A stretch of 60,000 bases of DNA, taken from NCBI GenBank assembly GCA_964035545.1, contig OZ037768.1, forward strand, positions 13,518,175 to 13,578,174, in the 5' to 3' direction. The notes beneath the pieces were generated by a model. That model worked only from the letters and a program-made list of their open reading frames with translations, ran no database searches and was not told where the DNA came from. Below are positions 43,401 through 56,051 of this stretch, one piece after another. This DNA is from Bugula neritina. Taxonomy: Eukaryota; Bryozoa; Gymnolaemata; Cheilostomatida; Bugulidae. Every line of letters starts with the position of its first letter. Position 1 is the first letter of the stretch. The position numbers and the translations under genes were made by a program.

Positions 43401-46400
43401 GGCTGCACTTTACCAACTGTGTATCTGTTGCATCATAAGTCACGTGCACTTTCTTCAATCCTGTGCGCTTGCTTCAGATCCGCTCCATTGCTTCTGTCCA
43501 CCTCCAGGTCACCATCACGTTACATATTGAAAGTTTACTCATACTGAGCAACTTGTTGCTGATGGCTGATTTATATTTCTTTGTATTGACAGAATTTGAA
43601 TGACTGCGTGCTGCATTACTACATGTCTAAGAAAACGGAACATTTTAAGCAGCTTCTTAAGAAACACGGGAAGCGCCCTCCCCGGCGTCCGCAGATGAGA
43701 CCGGTGAGTCGATATTTCAAAATTGTTTTTAAATTCACTTATAAAAAGTCTTAATGTCCAAGTCATAATCATTTTGGTGCATAATTTTTCGTGATTTATC
43801 TGAGTTTTCATCGTTATTCATTCATTTACGAGACGTTAGACTACTGCTACTACGTGCTATTTCCTCTTTGTATAAGGGTATACGGAACAGCAATGAAGGG
43901 CAAATTGTTGGGGGAGCTGTGGATGCCAACGCCATCAGGTAAGTTTTGAGTGTAGTATCGGAAATTTTGATGACATTATGGTTAACCATTAAGCAACCAG
44001 TTATTTATTAGGTTTGTTTTCTTCAGCACATCTTTTATGTTATAGTGTCGCCAAGAATGCTCCTTCAGATGAAGAAGATGTGGTAAAGGTGACAAGGTCT
44101 GCAGTGGGAGGTAAATTTGATGTGTTATATTTCAGTTTTTTAATTATCTTTATAATTGTGTAACTCACTTTTTCTATAGAGTTTTATTTTGATTACTTGG
44201 ATATTTGTTAACTGCTTTGCTGTCACTATGCATGTGATATGACTGGAAATTGTATGTATTTGTATTTAAGATTCCAAGTTGTCATGCTGCGCCTGCGGTG
44301 TAAAGATTGAAAGTTACTCTGTTAGTCACCGTTTCGATATCACCATGTGTGCCCAGTTTGGCTTGAATGAGCAGAATTGTAGTCCAGAACAACGGATTTG
44401 TGCAACTTGTTTCAAAATACGACGGCGGCAAAACAAAATGTAAGTACTGGTTGATTTGTTAGTGATAATAATATTAAATATTTGTTTCATTTTTGTAACT
44501 TGTAATTTGTAATTGTCTTGCTCCACCAATGAATCTGAATTTAGTGATTGTTGACCAAGTGTCTGCCTTCCAACCATGATATGACAATGATAGCACATTT
44601 GTTCAGCTGAAAAAGCTATAAATCATAATACATTACCACTAGTAATTGTGACCATGAAGTTAAAAGCCACAGGCTGCAGTAGGGCATGTACTGTTATACT
44701 AATACAACAGTATACCCTATTTGAATGTGGTTTGTGGAATTTTCTGTAAATTCAAAGCCTATGCATTTCCTTGCCATGCATTCTACCTGTTGAATCCCAT
44801 GCCCTGTTGTTGGGAGAAAGTCTTGCAGGTGACCACTAACTTGACACTGCTAAACCTACATTGCTGAACATTTTTACTTATTTAGTTGTCCCATTCCATC
44901 TTGTACAACACCACGGAGGAGGATATGCCACTTGCCTATCAAATGGGATGATATTCCTACTGAGATCAGAGATCGTATTATGAGGGAGTTACGTGAGTAA
45001 TGTTACAGTTAATGTGCTACTTGTTACTTAGAAGTTCTGCTTTCAATTTATTCGCAGTTGTTTGTTGCTGTAATTGTAAAATTTATTAAATAATTGTGCA
45101 GATATGGAAGAGAAAGTGAGCCGCTGTTGTTCCTCGTGTTATGATAAAATAGCGGATCTACTTGATACTGAAGATAACGTCACGTCTAGTGGAGTTAGAG
45201 ACGGATCTGGTAGGCACATAGGAAAGTTATCAATACCTTACGTTTCGTAACAGTCTTAAGTCTCATCAGGTTTTTATTCTGAATTTTTCATTGTAGGTTT
45301 TGTTACAAAATGGACAGAAGAAAATATTAATGCTTTAAAAGAAGGTTCGTAGAATTATTGTAATGCATTTGTCAAGGTGATTCCAACACTCAGTTTAACT
45401 CTGTAGGCCCCACCTGCACTGTGTAGTGTTATCATCTACTGGTATTCTACATATGCTTGGTAAATAGGCTACTAGTATGCACTTTGATGCAAGACTGGAG
45501 TTTTTTGTAGGTATACGGCGATATGGTAAGAATTGGCACGAGATCTCTTCTCTATTCACTAACAAATCAGAAGAGCAATGTAAGATGTATTTCTACAGAA
45601 ACAAGCGAAAACAAGGTCTTGGCATCCTTTACAATGAGTTTAGGAAAAGTAAAGTAAGTGGTCATTATTTTATAGCGTTGACTCTCTAGTTGTATGATTG
45701 TATTTTGGTTTGCTGCCAGTCTATTACACGAGTATTGTGGTAGGCAAAGGACCTGGGGTACGAGCCAGAGCAGAGTGAAGAAGACGACGATGATAATTTA
45801 GAGGATAATGACATGAGTAGCGACAATGAAGTTGTTCCAGCAGACAGCCTCATTCCCACCTCTACTCACTCACGCTTGAGTAGAGGGCAACTCAAAACTT
45901 CCAATACATTACCTGTTGCTGACACAAAACCCTCCCTACTTAATAATTCTACCTCAAATGATAAATTAGGTAATATATTTACTATCTGTATTTAGTTTTG
46001 ATGTTGTGTAACTGCCGATGCTCTGGTTTGTATGAATGTAGCTGATGGTTGTATACTCAGCAGTTTAGCTCTCTGTTGTGGAAATTATTAATTACGCTGG
46101 ATTTTAAGCTCATGCTGTTCTAACATGTCTAGTGAATGGTGAGTACAAGTATGAAGACATGGATACTGGCAAGCCAATGATTAAGGTAGAGAAGGTGGAC
46201 TATGACAGCAGTGCCACTGCTAGTGCTGACGAAGACACAGCCCAACCTAACCCAATGCATCTGTATACGAATAGAAAACTGTTAGACGCAGTGTCTAATC
46301 CCATGACCAAAGTAAGTTACATTCTCCTATTCTTGAATTCTGTCTGTCTTATCAATATCTTCACTGTTAAATGTTACATTGTATGGTTCATTGTGGAATA

Positions 46401-49400
46401 TTATAAATTGAAAACATTCATGGATCTTCTGCCACACAAAACTTGCACCATTATATCATAAAGAGATATATGTATTCAACCTAATATCCATGTAGTTTGT
46501 GCACTTTTTGGCATTCTTTGTACAGTTTTGCCTTCTTGTTCCAATATCATATATATTTCCTTTCCTTAGCGTAAGTGTTTTCACTCCATGTAGACTAGTG
46601 AGGGTGAACAAAAACTTTTTCTAAAGAATTAATTGCATTTTAGAGTTGCTTACTATCTTGCTGTAAGGAGGTTACTCCCAGTTTGTATAAGGGTGTGTAT
46701 TTTGCACTCCTTAGCAAGGGAGAAGTTATCTCATGGTGAGATGATGCCAAGTGTTGAAGTCATATATGGTATTGGGTCAACCTTGCAGCTGCAGTTGAAA
46801 ATGTTATTTGATAGCTTTTTAGTAACATTCAGTGTTTAATTTTTGATTCATTTACACACAAAAGAGGTGGCTGCAATATTTATTTCAATTTGGGAACTAA
46901 ACTTCATTTTTTATATTTGATTGCCTCGTGGTTATCACAATGTGGTGATATGTAAGTAGACAGTCGAGGTTTGCCTGCTTCGAAGACTATATTTGCTGTA
47001 TAACCTTTTGTCGGTTCTTCCTCAAAACACCAAAGGAATTTGATGTGGCTGTAAAATATTTTGCACATAGTTGAAAAAACTTTGGGACCGCCATATTTGA
47101 TTCTACGGTGTACATTGATGAAACTTCTAGAAAGTTTACAAGGGCGGCTTACTCTTTCTTTACCATGTGTTATAATGAAGATTAGGGTTACAAAGTTTGC
47201 CATGGTTACGTTTATGCTTTTTTTCTACAATTTTAGCAAGTGATGTCGATATTGAAGCAGGAGCCAGAGTTGTGGAGCAATCCGGATGGTATGATGCGTG
47301 ATGCGTACAGCCGGGCTAACCTGACAGATGCCAAACTTCATGGAAGGGAAATAAACAAACCAACCACCTCTGTAAAACAGCTCATTGATTTGGCTATTGA
47401 GGATGCTTTGAATGAAGATAATGCTACTGGTATGTTGAGCTACCAACTTTTAGTACATGTCACCCAGCTAATACAACTCTTTCCACTCAGTTCAGTGTGG
47501 CAATGTGTGTCAAATGCGGCCATCTTGGCAATACCAATCAACAAGCCACCATAATTTTGCATTATAAATTCTTTGCTAAAAATTTTGTAGTTTCTGTTAC
47601 ACAATCAACATAGTTATTGTTTCATGTTTTTGATCCTCCTTGTCCCAATTATTTCACCCTTGCTACCTGGCCATTTATATTTTGATAAAAGGGACCATTA
47701 TATTAGCATTTTATCTGTGCCTGGCAGAAAATGGTTACATAGTATGTTGCTATTATTTTTACTTCCATATGATGCTGATTAGCTGTACGACTATGAACTT
47801 ATGAAGGTGCTATGGGAAACTTGCGTTTTTTTTTTTGCCCTTTGCTGTAGCAGCTGCTAGGAAATAAAATTTTGAAATATTTGCCACAGCAATGTGTAAA
47901 AATCTGATGCCCTTTTTGGGTCTCAGTATGTATAGGCTGTTAGTCATCAGATAGTTGCAGGAGTAAAAGTACACAATGGAGCTGTTATTTTTGAGTTAAT
48001 AATTGGTGACACTAGCAGGGCATGCAGTCCTACGTGATTTAGGAGTTCTAAATCTCTTTGAAGGTATTTTTAGTAAAAAGCTGCTATTGAAATACACAAC
48101 CATGAACATGGTAGCATGATTCAACTAAAACGCTACTCTGATCTAAATGGGTAAACTATACAGCATGTTGGTTGGATCAACAGTACGGTACCAGCATTCA
48201 ACTCTTCACCTGCTATTGGTTTGCAGCTGTCAGCCCGAGCAGGCCGTCTGTTATCAATCAGTGTCACCCTGTAAGCAGCAAAGCAACTAATCCAACTGGG
48301 AATCACTCCACTCATTCTCAGAGTTCAAAAATGGATTTACGGCAGCACGTGTCACCAACATCTTACAATATTGGGAGTATGACAGCAGGCAGCAGGGGGC
48401 TAAGTACACCAAGCAGGCCTTCTAGTCGAGTTAAAGATGACATTATCATGGTGAGTCAATTTTTAATCATTTATTTTTAATTTATTTATTTTATTTTTAA
48501 TGGTTAAATGTTAATGTTCATGTACTTTATATTAAAATTAAAATTAAAATAAAATTAATATAATGAAGGAAAAATACCATGTATGATAGAAAGAGTTTCA
48601 CAAATTAGGATCACTAGGGTAAAAATATTAATTTATTTAGCCATTAATTCATAGCCATAAATACTGAGCACTGTCAGAAAGTATACTTGGTCCTTGTTTC
48701 ATCATTTATAACAGCGTTTTTTAATTTTAATATTATAAATTAATCATGATTGTTAAATTAGGAAAAATACATGGCCAATTTCAAGGTTCTAAACTCTGAA
48801 GCTATGTAAGCTAAACTACATGCTGATAGCGGATGACTGTTTAGCTGAAGTAGTGAGAGTCTCTCTAACTTCTCTGCAGATATTTTAACTATGTTATTAA
48901 ATATGCCCATCCACTTCCATTTGTTCTTATAAGCAATACAAGCATTGCATGATAAAGATAACAGAGACTTAGAATACTTAGTAGATTTTACAAATTGCTT
49001 TTAAAATCAATGATGTATAAAAGTAAACTTTTCCTTGGTGGTGAGTGTTTTGGTTGTAGTTGTTAAAACTGGTATGACATGCGACTTAAGTTCTCTCTCA
49101 AGTTATTTTATAACGAAGGAAGTCAAAAATATAATTTTTCAATGAAATTTCCTTGGTAACTCATTGCGGTATTATTCCTATATATTGGCATATTAGTATT
49201 CTGTTATTTTGTGTTTCATGGGATAAGTTGTATTTTATAAAACAGTATTCAAAATACATTGCAATGCTATTTCAACTTGTAAAATTTGGGTGTAATAACA
49301 TATATAATTGAAGTGCTAATATTATTATGCGTATTTCAGGCACATCAGCACGCTCCGAATGCACCCTATAGCAGTCATCCAAGAGACTTCTCCGTCTCTA

Positions 49401-52400
49401 GAAATATACACAAGAGCAGCCATTCGTCCACCTTACACGGGAATGATGTCAACCAGATTAGAGCTCCCCCTCCAGCCCATTCCCACCACCTAACATCCTC
49501 CCAGCTGGAAATCAGGTCGTCTGGTGACCGTAAGTCTCCAGCTGTGGTCTCCTCTGCGAAGAGTTATAGTGAGCCTGCCTACCATGCCTATGACAGCAAG
49601 GCTGCCTTGTCCAATAACAGGTATTTACTTGTCTATATATCATCTCTTAATCTTACATTTGTCTGGTAAATAATGTACATGTTTTTATTTAGAAGGGCTT
49701 AATCAATATACATTTTTGCAATAAATGAAGTGATGGATATATCACATAATGCAATGTTAATCATAACACATGCATGTAAATGAAATTTTTCATTATTACA
49801 TAATAACTGCTGTGTGTTTAGGATGTCTCCACATGTGCGACCACCAATTGGCCACCCTCCACCTCTCATATCCAGTGGTATGTCCTCTCAGCCCTCCACC
49901 ACTCAGCTCATGAGTCACAAGAAAGAAGGCAGCCATGCTGGTGGCTCAATACTGCAAGGCACTTCCGCAACTCACGGTCCACCTCCACCAACTGGGTCAG
50001 TCTATATCCTCATTAATAACTTGTCAGTTGTGTACATAATAGGTCTCACTACAACATATTTGCTTTTATTTACCTACTATTTCGCATCTATGATGACTGT
50101 GTATCGCTCATTATAAAAGTTGCTTAATTTTTCGTTTTTAATGCTGAAATGATTATTTGCAGATCTCTGAATTGTGCAAAATCTTGACACCTAGTTTATG
50201 TTGATGCTGTTAGATAAAGAATAGTGTAGATTATGCTTTTACCTTGACTGTACATTTCACAGTGGGAGTATTTCACATGGTACACCCAGGAGTCAACCAG
50301 AAACTAAGTCTTTCTCCAGTTCTACTGCGAGCAGAGCTGAAGAGCGGGTGTCCAGATCTCCACGCACTCAGCAGCCCGTACACCCCTCTGTCCCCATGTC
50401 TAACCACCTTCAGTACGACAGGCTAATGGCTGAGCAGGTACTAACACCCCCATCTATGATTCATATTGCATTCCCGCCATAACCATCCAGTTATAAAACA
50501 TTTGAGCCAGACTACTAGTATAATATTGCACTACCATCATAATAATAATGATGCTTTAGTCATGATGCACTTGAGACAATAATATTCAGGTACTTTAATA
50601 AAACACGTCTCTGCTGAATGCAACCGGTCACCTGCACATTTTTGGTAAACTCTGCCAACTTTTTCTTATATGATGATTTCTTGTAAACTTGTAGTACAAC
50701 ATGTACCTGCACTATGAAGCATTGAAAAGAGGGGGGATGGTGCCCTTCCCCGGTGTTCCACTCAATGCATCCATGCATGAGCAACTGCAGACCAAATCAG
50801 TTCTACAGAACGACTTTCTCACCGCCAAGCAGATGTCAAGTAATTCCGTTAGCCTGCCTCTGGCAGCCACAGCCGCCTACACATCAGCTCTAGATAAGGA
50901 GAAGGCGGGCAAGGCATCTCCCCGACCGACCAACCCGCTCATGGCTGCTAACCCAGGTGAACTGTTGGTTACATTCGGTTGAATTAATTTTTGGCAACAA
51001 ATACTTGTGTTTGTACAAATTACACCTACGTGAAGCCGCTTAGGGAGTACAACAACATTTTATTTCATTTATTTATTTATTGGTTTCTTTTTGAGAATGA
51101 TGTACACTTGGAAGGAAGGCAAGCTCTTATCAGCTTTGATGTTGTTGATAGGTTTGCCTGCGAACTTACTGGAGCAGCAGCAAGCTATGATGATGCTAAT
51201 GAACTCGCAGGGTCTGATGCTGCCACACATGTACAATGCAGACAGGCAGCGCCTTCTGGCAGCACAGAGCCAGTCAGCTTCCATGCCTCTGGCAGCTGTG
51301 AACAAAGAGGACGCGTCGAGAACTTGGTCTTCCCACCTGGCAGCAGCTGCTCAACACAGTCAGGCTTCTCATAAATCAGGTAATTTCTCTCTGAACTTGC
51401 ACTGATCTGTCATCATGTTAACTGTGAACACTTGTTACAGAATCTATCAGTCAGAATTTGTCTCACCAATAGACTTTGTAACTGTTGTGCTAGGGCCAGA
51501 ACAGCTGCGGCAACTGAAGCCAAGCATTATGCAAGGGATGATACCAAAGACGGTAGAAAACCTTCACAAGCAGGGAGCACCGCTGTCACCTTACATGAAG
51601 AAGACTAGCAAGACTAGGTACGAGAAGGACCTTGAGGAGATGAATATGAGGTCTCAATCTGAGCACCGCACGCGCTCAGATAGTGAGAGAACTCTAACAG
51701 ACACAGAGACCAACCAGTCTACTCCCGTCTCTTTTTCTGGGGGAAATCGGTTGCAGCCGTCAGATTACACGAGCATTTCAAGATCTCCATCAACTGGTTA
51801 GTATAAAACTTATTGGTTGAGATATTAACCTTTGATGATGCGAGTTTTGTTGAAACCCCACCCACCATTACTGTTGCATCACGTAAACAACTCCATTGAT
51901 GGCTACAAATTATTCAAATTTATCTGATCATAATGCCACTGAATTTTTAAGAATTTATTTAAACTGATTCTCACCACTGGCCTAAAGATTCATAGTAGCT
52001 GCATATTGTGTATGTGTGTGTTTCAGGGAGCCGCAGTGACAGCTTTATGACTAAGCCGCAGCAGCATTCAGGTTATAAGCCTTTAGTTCCCGGTGGTATG
52101 ATGGACGGGCCAATGAGAGGTCACCGAAAGTCAGCAGACGGGTACAAAGATAAGCTGTATAACCGATCACCTTACAACAAATCAGATGACTTGATGCCCG
52201 CTGAGTTTAGAGACCAGCGCAAGTCTATATTCGAGCAAGATAGAAAGCTTTCTGAAATGATGAAGGTACAATCTTTTGCGCTATTTTATGTCTTAGGGCT
52301 ACCTCAACTTTTAGTAAGAGTAAAAGTTAGTTGCTCCCTCAACCATTCCTTGGTAAACTGTATGTTTTTGGTTATTATTGGCTATTAGTGATATTCGTCT

Positions 52401-55400
52401 CAATGTTTTTCAGGCGGAGGCAGAGAAACAGACCGAAAGGGAAAGATATTCGAGGCCAACGGATCTCAGCCGGTCTGCAGCAGCGGCAGCTAAATCTAAA
52501 AGTGAAGACGGATATTCAAGTATAAGACTGGCCGAAGCGTCTAAGGGTATAGAGAAACGACATTTTCCAAAAGATGCATCTGCTCTTTTCTCCTCGTCCT
52601 TTGAGAAAGATGCTCAGCAACACGTGAGTTTTCCAACCATAGATTGAGAGATGTTTGCTTACGTGGCCAGTGGTTATCGTATGTAGGCCTTTTTCAAGCC
52701 AATTTCAATGACAGTTTTATTTTTATCAATACTTGGGCTTACTTATCAATACTGGTGGTGCTTCTAAACCACATCCCCTATTGTAGATTTCCGGATCTAC
52801 AAACATCTGTACTAACGATACGGGGCTGACAACTGCTAACATCATAGATGCCATCATCACCAAGCAAATCAATAATGAGAGCAATGCTGACAAACCAGTG
52901 CCTCCTACTTCCAGGCAGCATACCTCCGTCATTGTACCTCCAAAAAAGCAAAGGTAGGCTTTCAGTAACGAAACTATTTAGTTAAACAAACCAGATCTAT
53001 ACTGATTTATTAATGAATAATATTTAGCATACCATAACTACTACAGAATGGTCTGTTACACAAATACTCTATCATGCAGGCCCATACCCCACAGTAGATC
53101 TGACACAGATATAACATCCTACAATCACCAGCAGCAAAAGATGGGGGACGTTAGCTCTACCAGTAGTACACCACCTGTATCTGCCATGTCCACTCTCAAC
53201 CCTACAAGACCACTTGGACAGATCACACTGGCAGATAAAATTAATGAGATTATTACGAATGATTATAAGTTGAAGGTGGGTGTTTATACTGCATCTTGTT
53301 TACTAAGTATGGAATCACTAGAATTCTTGTTAATGTTATGCAATAGCATTGTATGGATATTTCCTGTTATTTATAGTCGACTGATTCGCAGGATCCAGGT
53401 GGGAATGTTGACCACAGGTCAACACCTCAACCTTATAGAGTAGAAGATGTGGAGCCAATCTCCCCTCCCAGTATGTGTTTATTATGAGTTCTCTAATTAT
53501 GTTAATTCTCTCTATATCTTCTGTCAAACCACATGGCTGGCAGCAGGGTTGTTTGTCACTGTAGGATTTTGTTAAATTGTCTTGTAGAGTATTTGGATAC
53601 TTTAAAAGACTTAATTCATTTTAGAGTAAATATCAAAACTATTTAGATTTGAATAGGAAATCTGAATATTATTTAAAATAGCTAAACAACTTTCGTTGTT
53701 ATTTGAAATACAACTCTAAGTTATTTTAGTTCGCAATGGCTGACATTTCTCTCATTGTGGTGCTTACTTTATTAGCTAAAACTGGTTTATTATTAGTCAT
53801 TTCATTCCCTTACGCAGATAATGATCAGTCAAAGGGTAGATATCCTGGAACTCAGTCAAACCTAGTAGGTGGCACTAAAGGCAACCCCGCAGCTAAGAAA
53901 CACGCTGGTATCAGATCATTGTTGGGAGCAGATAATGTGTCAAACGATTCACCGACGTCAAGTAGCACCAAGTCACAGTCTCTGGAACAGACTGCTGGTA
54001 TGTCGTTAATGGATAGACTCAAGAATAACATTGAAGATGCTATCAATCAACATGATTCTGATCTGCACGCTGAAGCCAAAAAATCGCAAATGCACCAAAG
54101 TTCTGGTCCCGGGCTTTCAAATGCATCGTTCCATCATGATAAATCAGGTATATTCCACAATTCACCTGTAAATATGCTACAGTAACTGTTGATTGTGATG
54201 CTGTAGTCATTTTTCTAGAGCTTGTAATAATTTTATTGGCATTGGTGAAAAATTATGCTATGATTTTTTAAAATTTAAATTTCTATGCAACAGGCATTGA
54301 TGTGCAGGATTTTCTCACTTGAATATTTTAAATTTTAGCACATATCTGTGTTGTAGATGAGAAACTAGATGAAAGCTCTTCCAGAGAGAAGGAAGCCACT
54401 GGAAATAAGAAAAGAAGCCTCGAAGCTATGCTAGCTTCTAACAGCAAACGCCCAGCTCTTTCACCAAGTAGAGCAAAATCTCCAGAAGAAGTTGAAATGT
54501 ACAACGTTTCACACAATGACAGAGTGCAACATCCCCACTCCCCTTATCAACCCCAAGCAGGATCTAATGCTAACTTGAACAGAGTGTTTGCTGGGCCCAA
54601 TAATCCATACCAATATCCCAACTCCAACTCTTACCGCCCTCCATACTTTCCACCTACAGGTGTCCCATACAGTGTGAATAATGTCTTTCCTACCTCAATG
54701 CCAAATGACTACCCAGCTATTCCTAAAATAGCTCAGCCTTCACCAATTAAAGCTAGTCCCATGCCCTCAGCCGGCACTGGTCAGTCTTACATTCAGCACA
54801 ACTCCAGAAGTGTGGCACCATCTTTCAACTATTCTCAGAGTATTTCCACCAGCAGATCATCAAGTACAGATAAAGCTGATGGGGAATTGGTTAGTATAAG
54901 CTTGTGAACTTTTTATCAAACTGGTTGCATTCCTACTGCATTTAGGAGCAGTAGTGAAGAAATTGAGATAGCCTAAGTTCTTTAATTTTATTATTAAATT
55001 TTGGTTTGTTTTTGGTTTAGTTTGGAGTTCTACGCCAAAGAAAGTTGAGCTTGAAGTAATTATAATAATTTGTAAATTACCTTTTGGAAAAGATATTTGA
55101 ATAAATTTCTTTGAGTCTGAATATAGTTTTGAGTTTCATCAAAAATATTTTTTGCACTTGAGAACTAAATCCTATATTCCTTATGTTCTTGGCCCAACAA
55201 ACCAGTATTTAAGTGTCTTCGTTAAGCACTTTTTACATCGTTGAAAGAGCTTGAACCTTGTGAATTCTAACCAAAATACAGTTTGTACACTCAAAAGCCT
55301 TACATTCACCTGAAAGCTGCTGGTGGCAGATGATTATTAATAAATACGTGTTTTCATGAGCTTTTCACATGTACTTTCTTATATGCAGGTTATTGATGAA

Positions 55401-56051
55401 GGTTCAAACCAGTCGAGTAATTCTCTAGACATGTCTTCGCGTGTCCAACCAGATGGTGTTCAATCTCAGTCACCCAACCTGTTCAGCTTACCTAATATTG
55501 GTTCAAATAAAAGTAGAATCCTATCATCAAATGCTATGGGCAACTCTCCCTCTAACCCAACAAGCTTACCTAATACCAGTCGTGGATTATCAGGCAGTAC
55601 CTCAATGAATAACAAAATTTCTCCAGTGGCTCCTTCACCAATTAGTAACAGAATGTCGCCTATAGCTAGCATTGCTGGTAATAGAATGTCACCCTCTGGC
55701 ACTTCTGCGCACTCTACTAACAACAGAAACTCTCCTCTCCAGCCAAATAGACAGTCACCCCTGCAGGCTAATAGACAGTCGCCACTGGTTACAAGGCAAT
55801 CTCCACTGGACAACACAGCTCGCTCTCCAGTAACATCTAACAACAGATCTCCGGTTTCCCCGAGAGCACCCGTACATATGAACAGTAACTCTGACATGTC
55901 TAGACACAGCAGTTTTAGTGAGAATGATATGCCCAACTCTATGATGCAGAAGTCTTTAGAAGCTGCGAGATCACTAAACTCATTGGTGACGGCGCCTAAT
56001 CGCCCTTTACTTTCAGATCAATACGACACATTGTCAGATGATGAAAGTTAG
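30841..56051 (+). CDS. NCOR1: Nuclear receptor corepressor, NCoR/SMRT family (36 coding exons)
   Basis: NCoR/SMRT is the nuclear scaffold that recruits HDAC3, TBL1 and GPS2 to unliganded nuclear receptors. Coding exons: 30841-30866, 31257-31380, 32101-32252, 36328-36532, 38930-39091, 40149-40262, 40368-40624, 40891-40977, 41091-41178, 41803-42033, 43593-43703, 43877-43938, 44046-44110, 44271-44439, 44886-44992, 45102-45209, 45297-45344, 45511-45653, 45744-45969, 46133-46311, 47237-47429, 48227-48450, 49340-49620, 49822-49995, 50263-50437, 50695-50956, 51152-51379, 51494-51796, 52027-52265, 52414-52623, 52787-52953, 53080-53275, 53392-53470, 53818-54147, 54357-54889, 55389-56051. They total 6921 nt, giving 2306 aa (human NCOR1 about 2440). 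All phases agree. Domain order: coiled coil (about 190-240), DAD/SANT1 (405-519), Cys-rich segment (562-689), SANT2 (690-753), GSIxxGT-type motif (exon 50263), CoRNR boxes (about 1667 and 1757), C terminus LLSDQYDTLSDDES. The symbol denotes the family, not NCOR1 versus NCOR2. The short first exon and the 45744 acceptor are the least certain parts. Confidence 0.95.
37320..37925. repeat. ACT/AGT trinucleotide array and 30-bp minisatellite in a corepressor intron
   Basis: The left part (about 37360-37492) is a nearly pure TAC/ACT trinucleotide run of about 44 units with a few CTG and CCA interruptions. The right part (about 37500-37925) is a minisatellite whose unit, built from GCTATAGCTAGTACTGC and a variable TATTACTTGTACT or TACTAGTACTTGT half, is 30 bp; four perfect units occupy 37681-37800. 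It lies in the intron 36533-38929. The Ser/Thr-rich minus-strand reading frame through it is a consequence of the triplet period. Confidence 0.92.
39092..39172 (+). repeat. Nine 9-bp tandem repeats that each carry a 5' splice-site sequence
   Basis: Nine uninterrupted units of GTAACACTG or GTAACACAG directly follow the corepressor exon ending at 39091 (...HKTQ). Each unit begins with GTAACA, the same hexamer as the proposed donor, and is preceded by CAG or CTG. The period is nine, so use of any copy as donor adds whole Val-Thr-Leu or Val-Thr-Gln triplets in frame. After the ninth unit the frame runs ALSQSV and stops. The first donor is preferred because the mature junction TQ-LQLEAEAAKP matches the conserved coiled coil. 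Confidence 0.93.
39556..40130. repeat. 15-bp palindrome-containing minisatellite upstream of a corepressor exon
   Basis: About 37 units of TAGTATACTAGTGTA and its variant with TATATTAG keep perfect 15-bp register with no insertion or deletion from about 39571 to 40125. Each full unit holds the exact 10-bp palindrome TAGTATACTA or its near-palindromic variant. In roughly the first 15 units the two variants alternate, giving a 30-bp higher-order period; later units are less regular. The array ends about 20 bases before the acceptor at 40149. It is open on both strands because the period is five codons. Confidence 0.95.
41803..43703 (+). other. DAD/SANT1 segment of the corepressor (HDAC3 activation)
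   Basis: Exons 41803-42033 and 43593-43703 encode the IPPML...NGLI linker and the SANT1 helices (NWSNEEKEIFKEKYLDRP through VLHYYMSKKTEHFK). The Tyr-Tyr and Lys-Lys pairs in the last helix correspond to the residues that contact inositol tetraphosphate and HDAC3 in the SMRT structure, so deacetylase activation is probably preserved. Confidence 0.88.
44271..45209 (+). other. Cysteine-rich, probably zinc-binding segment between SANT1 and SANT2
   Basis: Three exons (44271-44439, 44886-44992, 45102-45209) encode a dense set of cysteines: CCACG, then MC, NC, ICATC, then CPIPSC, IC, and finally RCCSSC. The C-x2-C pairs and spacing suggest one or two zinc-binding modules. I do not recall such a segment in vertebrate NCOR1/NCOR2. 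I have an impression that insect homologues have something similar, but could not verify it. Confidence 0.7.
45297..45653 (+). other. SANT2 domain of the corepressor (histone-tail interaction)
   Basis: Exons 45297-45344 and 45511-45653 encode KWTEENINALKEGIRRYG, then NWHEISSLFTNKSEEQC and MYFYRNKRKQGL, the three-helix SANT2 fold. In vertebrate SMRT this domain binds unacetylated histone tails. An acidic stretch follows (QSEEDDDDNLEDND). Confidence 0.9.
52829..53254 (+). other. Nuclear-receptor interaction motifs (CoRNR boxes N3 and N2)
   Basis: The exon 52787-52953 encodes TTANIIDAIITKQI (near residue 1667), closely matching the vertebrate N3 box. The exon 53080-53275 encodes ITLADKINEIITNDY (near residue 1757), matching N2. 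The following exon has VEPISPP, which also follows N2 in vertebrates. Nuclear-receptor binding is therefore predicted with good confidence. Confidence 0.9.
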
